Source: Gibbula magus
Taxonomy: Eukaryota > Mollusca > Gastropoda > Trochida > Trochidae
Length of the DNA stretch: 64,000 nucleotides
Reading direction: 5' to 3'
Assembly (NCBI GenBank): GCA_936450465.1
Contig: OW388302.1
Span: 14,843,530 to 14,907,529 of the forward strand
Shown here: piece after piece, positions 50,377 to 60,500 of the stretch
How positions within the stretch are numbered: the first letter of the stretch is position 1
Layout: every line of letters begins with the position of its first letter
Notes under the pieces: model-generated
What the model was told of the DNA's origin: nothing
The model's database searches: none
What the model saw: the letters and a program-made list of their open reading frames with translations, nothing else
Made by a program: the position numbers and the translations under genes

Positions 50377-53300
50377 GCTACTACTACTACTACTGCTACT
50401 ACTACCACTACTACTACTACTACTTCTACTACTGCTACTACTAATAATAATAATAACTACTAGAACTACAGTCTACAACTACATTCTACTCCTTTTTCTC
50501 CTCCTACTACTACTACTACTACTACTTCAACTACTTCTATTACTACTACTACTAATGCTACTATTTCTACTACTGCTACTTCTACTACAACTAGTACTGT
50601 TGATACTACAAATACTACAGTACACACCTGTAATATCTATCAACAACCTTTTTAACTTTAGACTTGTGTTATTGCTAGTATAGGAAGAGTACCATATTCT
50701 ACTAGTTCCACTTTAACAACAACTACAAAGTCTCTACAGTTATAGACGATTAACTTAAAACCACACAAACTCCGACAAAAGCAAGAATCAAGCTCAGACC
50801 ATAAATATTACAGCAGTTTAAAATGATTTCAGTATCAAAGATTGTGCTCAATCAGATGCGAAAAGCAAACGCATTTACGAAAACTTCATTTTGTCGCATT
50901 AAATTTTTATACAGTTCGATAGCTCTTCAAATCCCAAATTCGTCGATCGTGCTAACGTCAGATGGTTTCTTTATTCTGTCAACAGTGGATATTTTCTTTA
51001 GAAACTGGCGTATGTCATGCACATGATGTCATCCGTTAATACATTATTGAAAAAAAAAAAATAACTAACAAATTTAAGTTTAAAAAGTTTTACAAATACG
51101 GTTATACACAGAAAAAACAAACATTTAAGAGTATCACAGCTGAGTTGTAATTTTAATTAATTTAAGAACTGAAGAGGAATAAAATCATTAACTTTATGAT
51201 TATGGAAGAACTGTTGCTGAAATGCAGTGAGTCTATATAATATACCAAGCAAAATAAATTGTAGCCATTGAGGAACACATTATATATCATCTTCACAACG
51301 TCACAGGCGTAACGAAAAGATTTCCATATCTTCACCTTCCGCCCTTGACCTCAACCCTCGCATTGTCAGTGCTAATATTTTAACGTACTGCAGGCTAATC
51401 GGGTAAGCCAATCAGAAGACAGTTGTATTGCCTCTGTGACTGTGTCCATCGTCGCTTATTTTGAATTGGTTCCGAATGTAAACGGCGATTTCATTGGCTG
51501 TATGTTAGCAGATGGTACGGGACGTAACTCGTGATCACAACAGATGTCGCTGATTCGTTTCACCACTTCTAGCTAGGTTGAAGGCAAGTAAAAATGGAGA
51601 GATCTCGATACATTTTCACCTTGCCTTGGGAAGATGATTACATATTTGTTAGAGAAGGAACCCTCTTTTGGATATCTCCAGTTTGTCAGACACCTATGTT
51701 CGCAAGACACTTGCAGTAAAGTTACATATACATCAAGGAGGACAGCAACATACAAAAGTAGTTAAGGGTCAAACCTAACGTTCCGCGTGACATGTTTCTA
51801 TGCATAGAAAATACATAAATTACAAATTCTAATCAGAGACCCTGTTACATGGGTTCAATATTTCATAACGACGAGAACTGTGCACAAAGTATACTCATTT
51901 GCAAACACACCAATTCAAGTTCAAAACAAGGGTCCATAAAACCGTTTGCATCGCTCAAACGGATCATGGTCCGGGGTGGAAATGCCCTTGCACGTGCAAT
52001 ATACATTTTCTCTGAAGAAGTCAAATTCTCTGCTAGGATCATGTTGCTCTTAATTGAAACTTCATCATGGTCAGACGTCAGCTAAACGATTCAGGGTGAT
52101 TCCACACAGAGGAATGTGGCAGCGGGTCAAGGCAACCAATTCAATTCAGAATCGTCCAGTGGACCAAGTTCAACGTCACAAAGTTAAAACCAGTATGTCT
52201 TTCAAATGACCTTGCGTCAACGCACTGTCACAGCTAGATGTCGGAGAGATGAGCTTCCGAATGCAATTGGTATTGAGGTATCTCACCAGACCATACCAGA
52301 TCGTTTGCGAGTCCTCCTTATTCATGAATTACCATTCTTTACAAACTAACAGCAGGTTCTGGTCTTCTGGACAGATACTAGAAGCTAGACCACATCGAGC
52401 TAGGCTAGCGTCCCTTTCACAACCTTGGCACCGATTAAGCATGCATGGGACAAGTTGTCAGACCTGTTGAAGGCAATCATAACCACCAAGAATTGATGTA
52501 AATCCTTAAGGATTCCTCTGATGTTCTTCCTGTGTCTTATCAACAGTATGCCTAAACGATATATGGGGCGGGAAAGCGCAGTGGTTAGCGTCTTCAGCTT
52601 TAGATCAAGAGGTTCGGGTTTCGGATACCGCCAGGGGCACGGCTGCACGTAGTAAATTTTGGGTGTAACGCTACACTTTTTGCCAGTGCAGTACCACCCA
52701 TGGTTCGCTAGTTCCAGCCGATGCTCGCAGGTTTCACCGCAATTCGTAACCACATAGATTTGTGGGCTTTCTCCCTGTCATAATCACAATGGTTGTGTTT
52801 GCACAGTGCATTTGCTTTGAATTACGGACTCGGCTTTAGGGCAGATTGAACTCATTCTTGTCGGATTTGGGCTTAGACGTTCTAGTTTTGATTTTTTGTC
52901 TAATGAAATCTAGGTCTCACCCTTAACTTCTTTTGATAGGTATATCTTGGTAACAGGCAATATCGTATCACAGTGATCGGTAAATATGTTTAGTTCTGAC
53001 TTTTATATTCTTTTGAGTAGTGAACCTTTTACAGTAGCTTATCACAGTGATCTGTAAATATGTTTGAGGCGTCCGTAAAAAGGGTGCCTGCTAAATCGGA
53101 GGTTAAAAGTCTGTCTTACCCGAATTTTCATGTTTCAGGTAGAGCGGATCAACGTTGAATGTACGATGAAGAGCTCCGCTGTTCTTTACCCTAGAATATA
53201 AAATAAATAACTTCAAATACCTTATCAATTCTTTGAAGTTGATGGATTGAAATACACTCACGGAAAAAAGAAACGTCACCAAAAATAATTGTTCCACAAA

Positions 53301-56300
53301 CGAGTGATAACTATGACTGACAAAGTTACATTATGCCTCTTGAAATCTTGTTTTGAAATATTACCTGTTCATGTTTCTGAAATGAAAACGCCTTTCAAAG
53401 CATGTTTTTGAATCTCCTTAACTTGGCAAGAAAGTAGAAACAAAAATAATGGTTTCTTTGTCATATGACGTCCCATAGTAATGATGCCAGAACTCATTAA
53501 ATTGCAAGAAGGTTATTTATGTGAAGTCCTTTTTATTCATTATAAATTTTCACACCTCATAAATATTTAACCGAAAGAAAAACTTTTAAAACAGCGATTT
53601 CATCACCCTTTGTGCTTAATAATATCATACACTGAAGAATGAAATTCTTTACAAACATATTCTTAGCGAATATATTCAAAATCGATTTTCTCAAGAAGCA
53701 GTTTTTCGTTTTTACTTTGTTGCGTTGTTTTTTTGCGTGGGACAACATAGACTTTCAATCACATTTTAACTCACTTAACAACAATGTCTATAATCGTTTG
53801 ATATGAAACAAACAAACAACGCTAGGGTCATGAACAAAACTTTAAAATATTCAATTCATTATTTGTTCCATTCTCTTCCCACAAAGGTTACTCCCTTCAG
53901 ATTTCCGATCCCAACCTCTGTAGTTTTACGCTTGAAATCGAGGACAGAAAGGGAGTGTCCTGATTGGTTGCAATTAAATCTAGTTGTGCAATCAGCGACG
54001 CCGTTGTAAAATTGATATTTGCCAACGACACGTCATATTGATGAAATGAACGTAAGACACACGTTTGATAGTTTTATGTGTTTTCCTCGATATTTGCTAT
54101 TTGATTTTGTGAAAACAATTGGTCATCAACATGGTTATGAATAAAGAATACCAAATAAGAGACAACTACCAAAAATAGATAATTTGTGTTATTTACATCA
54201 AACATATTTGAAGGATATCTGCTAAAGAGCAAGACCCTTAAGAGTAAAATGCCTAGATCTTTGAACTCACTCGGTCGTCTGGGTCATTGAGAGGTGAGTT
54301 TTCATTGATTAAGAAGCAGGGATACAGTATGAAATTCGGCTTTCCTCCGTTAGAGGATTTTGCTTCTGCTCTCTATTTCAAGCGTTAAACAGCAGAGGTT
54401 AGGATCGGAAATCTGCAGGGAGTAACCTCTGTGGGAAGACAATTTATTTGTTCCATAACCAACATGTTTTCAATTATTTGTGATTTGCAAGTGTTGATAA
54501 AGAAATGCGTTTTTACAAAATTAAATTGAAATAGTTATAGGACATTTAAGATTATCTAAATCATAAATATATAGGAACTATGGTTTGCGGGAGATTGCAT
54601 TGTACTTTACAGTGTGGCTCCCGGGGGCTAAGGGCAGGAAACGAACTTCCGGATTTACATTGTCACGAGGACAATAAAGTTTTTCAAATTTCTTATTTAT
54701 AATGATAGTTTGTGCCATATAAATGTACTATAGAGGGTAAAACATCCTATAACACAAACGAATTATCCGTAGTGGTGATAACTGTGTTGCGAATAATTGC
54801 ATGGCGGCCATTTTATTGTGAACACATTTTATTATTTCGAATGACAAAAACGACCCCCATGGCTTTACTGAGCCATGTACACCCATTTTTAACTTGTTTT
54901 TCTGAAGAGAGAAGGGTGTTTACGATTGGTGAAATTATTTTTCAAATACATTTCATCGACTTATTTGAGCAAATAAACGTGCTACTGCCCCTTTAAGAAT
55001 CTTATTAATCAATATCTTTATTCATTATTCTTATCTATATATTCCATCATTTATCTCATTTCTTACCACATAGCAGTACAATCAAAGTGAACCATCATCC
55101 ACTTGGACGGGTTAAAAGCGAACGACTGCGCATAATCAACGCCCTCCATGTACTTCCGGAATTCAGGGCAGACGAAAGCAGTTCCGGCATACGCAGCGTC
55201 GATGTGCAACCATAATCCTTCCGCCTCGCCTGAAAAAGTAGTTCCATAATTAACCTGACATAAATCAAGACTTGTGTAAAAAGTATTATGTATGTTGAAT
55301 GCGCAGAACCCCTTGAAAAATGGCGAGTATTTATGTGTTAATTTCCAAATTACACGCCCTTCATTTTTATCAGCTAGGGTGAGGTGAGGTGAGGTGGGTT
55401 GGGGTTTAAGGCCGCTTTCAAGAGTATTTCACTTATATCGCGGCTGCTATTATTATGACAGGGAGAAAGCCCGCAACGCCATGTGGATATGCACTGCGGT
55501 GAAACCTGCGAGCAGCGGCTTGAACTAGCGAACCATGGGTGGTACTCCGCTGAAATTCAGTGTAGCATTGCACCCAAACCTTACTACGTGTAGAACAGTT
55601 CTCTACTGCAGACCAAGTTGCCGTGCCCCTGGCGGGATTCGAACCCCGGACCTCTTGATCTGGTTGAAAAGAGCGTATGAGTCCTGGAGCTAACAATTAT
55701 TAACCTGGTAAGTGTTTGGGGTATTCGTTGCTGAAATTGTTGCAGATTTCATTTTAAAAATTGATTGACAATTCAGTTTGTATTTGAACACACAACTGAG
55801 ATGAATACCTTGTCGTAGCACAGGTTGGCAAACATTTAGGCAGAAACTTCATTAACGAAAAAGTGAAGAGTGGTTTAAAGATATGTATGTCCTTACAGAA
55901 TTGGATTGGTAAACAAGCTACAATAGCTTATATGAATACCTCTCCAAAAAACATGAAATAACATACGTCATGGTGAATTTACAATTATTCATGAAACCAG
56001 AAACAAAAATCAGAATAACCTAAGTAGCAAAAGCACCATTCCACCAGTAGGTCTAATCACACACCAAGATTCATAAAATTATACTGCATAGATGTTTAGA
56101 TAGAGGCCGGGAAAGGTTCTTACCCCTACATGCACTAAGTTCAAACTGTTTCAAACTCTAACCACACACCAAGTTTTGTAAAAACACGTAAGACATGCCA
56201 ATTTAATGACATTTGCACTAAAATAATGTGTAGGTGAACAAACTTTATGGATGAAATAGGATGATGAAACATAATGCGTTCTTTAATTCATATGTGAGAT

Positions 56301-57501
56301 AACCGACAGGGATTAACTGTCTTGGATGACACGACAATAACAGTTTGCTGTCCTCGATTAAATTGTTCATTGGTGAAATAAAATTCAAGCAATTTTCAGT
56401 CCAGAAATTTGATGGAAAAAGATCGTCGAAATCAACTGTTAATGCTCGAAGCAATCGCTATTTAAGATAATGACGTAGCTCTTTTCAAACTCAGTTCCAT
56501 TCTGATCTCCAATACAATCTCGAGAAGGCATGCATTTTTGAAGAATTCAGTTTCCAATCAAAATCATAATGTCGTTGTATTAAAGAACTTCAAAGTGATT
56601 AAGGGTCGAATTGGTTATTACAGCTAAATGTCGACTTCATTAGGAACATCAGAAATCGTTCTCCACACCTCGAAACTTTGAACGAGAATCACGGACTTTA
56701 ACAGACTCGGCAATCGGATCATACCAGAGTGCATTTCTAACCTCGGGATTGTTAAAACGATTTTATTGGGCTGCTCGTCATACAATCGGAACATACGAGG
56801 ATGGATTCCTCATCTCGGAACTCTTATACCGTCTGTGCATTCGGAAAAGGTCGATTATTGGTAAATTATCTGACTTCGAGCACACAGAGAAATCGCCGTG
56901 ACAAACAGCGTCTAGATTGAGTTACGCTTGGATATCCTGACGATTAGTTAACTCTCATACGACATTCGTAGTCGTACGATACCGTAGTTGATCCGCTGTA
57001 CCACGCATTGTCGTCTTTAGTGAGAAAACCCTGAATAAATAGAGTATTTGGTGAAATCATATCAAGTTTCGAGGAGCGTATGTTGTAGAAGAAAGTAAAG
57101 TCTATGCAAGTTCTCAAAACCTTCAATGAGTTTTGAGTAAATCATTTTTACACTGACAGTGTCAGTCAAAAGAACGAATCTCTGTTTTCTAAAACAATAC
57201 TGAGTGTGTTAAATGTTTACTTAAGACGTATATTCATTGGAGACTTAGCGTTGAGTCTGCTGTAATGGAGTTTGTACAAATAGTGGAAATGTCTGAAGTA
57301 GGGGCTCGAAATTCCTAAGACAAATATGAATCTCCGCGTGTGTTCTTTTCGTTACTAATTTCTTTGAAGACAAGCTGTGTATTGGAATAAGAACTGAGAA
57401 ATGAGAAGAGAGAAAGGGGAGATAATTCAACAAAGGGGGACAACTTTACAAATGGGAGATAATTCAAAGGGGGAGAAAACTAAATAAAAAAGATATAACT
57501 C

Positions 57502-57566
<65 letters not shown>

Positions 57567-60500
57567 AGAGAAACAGACAGACAGGAGGAGAGAGACAGAG
57601 CGAGAGAAGGAGAGAGACAAAGCGAGAGAAGGAGAGAGGCAGCGAGAGAAGGAGACAGACAGACAGACAGGGAGAAGAAACGTTGATGAATACACTGTCA
57701 TGACGTCATAACTTTAATCATTATGACGTTACACCATGCTGCATTACGCGAGGTCATAATCGGAGCCCTAGAACAGAGAACGGATATCAAGGGCCCGCGT
57801 TTGTCTCCTTAAGACAAGTCACACTTTTATCAAGGGGAAACATTAAAATTTACGAAAATAAATTATGAAATGTGTTTTAAACGAAAACCAACCATGATTA
57901 CATCAAGAAGAACCAAGGAGACGTATATCCCAGATCCTTTGAGTATTTATAAAACGGCGATATCTGCAACGAACCAGTAATACATCTTTATTTTGATCAC
58001 CACACCTCATGGGCACAGTGCTGTAGTGGTTGGCATCATGTCCTCTCAGGCCGAGTTCGATTCCCAGTAGAAACATAAGAGAAGCTTTGAAAGAAATATT
58101 CGACCAGGTGCTGATGTATGATTAGCGTCTTGAGCAAGTTTAAGTACATGGAATAGAACGCCATATAAACATCCACATTATTATATCATTAGGGTTTGAG
58201 ACAAATAAATCATTGAGATTTATGAACATGCAAAGCACGTGCACCCATACACCAATCGGGTTAAGCCGGTCCCGACCTACATCATAATTGAAATTATTTT
58301 TTCGGAATTGAAAGCTACGCTCGGAATATTTAATTTAGAGGCTCTTTGTGGATGCATTAGGGTCATCAGCGAAACGATATGTGAATCTTAATGGTTGATT
58401 TACCTCGGGATTCAATTACTCCGCATAACGTTTCGCCGTTTTTACATTGACTTGTGACACCACGGGAATTGGGGCCAAACGTTGATCTCGTTTTATTATG
58501 GCTTTATTTTGAGAGGATATCAACAGAATGGTTTTGCATTGATTTAAATCTGTGGAGCGTCTTTTCGAATATATTCCTAAAGGCACTGTAGCACGTTTTT
58601 GCATTTTTAGATGTTCAACTTTGCCATTTTGAAATAAACTTTATGCAGCATATCCTTTCTCTTTAAAGGGGCAGTAGCACGTTTTTTAGCTGAAATAAGT
58701 GGATGAAATGAATCTCTTCTCTCTTCGGAAAATCAAGTTTAAAAAATGAGTAAACATGGTTCCGTAAAGCCAGGGGAATCGTTTTTGTCATTCGAATAAA
58801 TAAAATGTGTTCACAATAAAATGGCCGCCATGCATGTTTTGCTTTATACGCACCACCGTTATTACCACTATCGAAAATCGGTTTGTGTAATAAAATGTTT
58901 TACCTTCTAATGTAAATATAAATGACATACACTATCATTGTAAATGGGAAATTTGAAAAAATAAAATTTGCAAAAAACGTGCTACTGCCCCTTTAAAACA
59001 GAGTTCTTCATGGCCTATAGTCGTGGCGAACGGTGTCACGTACGGTCATTTTTGTGTGAACACCTTTAATAATTCGAGGATGGGAAATTGATCAGCCTTG
59101 CTTAACCAAATCACCATTTGTTTTTTATCGCTATTTATTGATTGAGCAGAATTGTTTTGCAATTGGAAACTTTTGGTTCTTCATTTTTTTAGATCTCCAT
59201 TTGAAAACGTGCAATGGCCTCTTTAAATTGAAGGTTGAGTGCATGCTAAGCAATTATAACAACGTTCCCACCAATCAACACCTCAGCTCCAATCACCATG
59301 CAACAACTTCAAAGCCACCCACATCAACAATTGGCCTATCTTCCAATCAACTGTAATCATTATTTGTTTAACAATTTCAATAAAGCCAATTGGTCTCCCT
59401 CGTTTCATCATCTGTGTATATTTACATCTTCAATAAAGTCTACAGGCCATTGTTTATCTACTTACTCCCCCTAATGTTTGTATTGCAAATCCTCATTGTA
59501 TACCATTCTCATGCTTCACCCCCATCATGTTTGTATTACAAATCCCCATTGTATACCATTTCCATGCATGTTAATCTCCCTGATTGAGTTTCCTCACCAT
59601 TGTTTTGATTGTTATATAAATGTACCATATTTTGTTATTTCCTTACATTCCACCTGATGAAGGAGTGAGCATGTACTCCGAAACATCACATTAAAGAAGT
59701 TGTTGTCCAGAAAATCTTCCTGTTCATATATAATAACCTTCCTACAACGTTTCAGACAGTCTTGTGAAAACAAATTGAGACGGCTTCGAGCAAAGTTGTT
59801 AATAACTATTTGAAGCAGTATACCATGGAATATAATTCACATATGATGCTATAACAACAATTGTCATTGTGATGTGTTGTTCATGTCTTTTATCAAATGA
59901 ATGAATCACTTAACAAGTCATCTGGCTTATATGAAAACCTTAACCAACTATGACGTCATTGTGTGTTTGAAGGCCGGTCTTGTTCCAAACTTCAAAGACT
60001 TTGGTATTGGAACCAACATGACATTGTCAAAGACATACTATGTTTAATCTCATGTATTATTAATTAACTATCAATGTTATGGCATGTATACGGCATGTAA
60101 GGCCTAGACCATATGATTCGACAACTGGGCCAATACGGGGAAACTGGGCCAATACGGGAAAAACTGAGCCAATACGAGACAAACTGGTCCAATATGAGTC
60201 TGGGAATGCGCAGTGCATATTTGGTGAAAGCCCGAAGCTGTCGCTTCAAAACTTTTACCCGTGCTACAAGTTCACCAATCTTGTTTATAATTATTATTTC
60301 AATATAAATGAGATGTATAGTGTTGTGCAAATAGAATGAAAAGAAGTTAATTGATAAAATTGTCATTAATTAAGTATTTCCGTATTGGCCCAGTTACAGG
60401 TTACTTCGTCTCGGGCCAATACAACGAACCTCGCACCTGTAACTGGGCCAATACGGAAATACTTAATTAATAACATTATGATATTTAAATAAAACAAATA

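Noticed and set aside
50115..50408. Tyr-rich and Val/Ala-rich open frames
   Set aside because: Translation of the ACT microsatellite.
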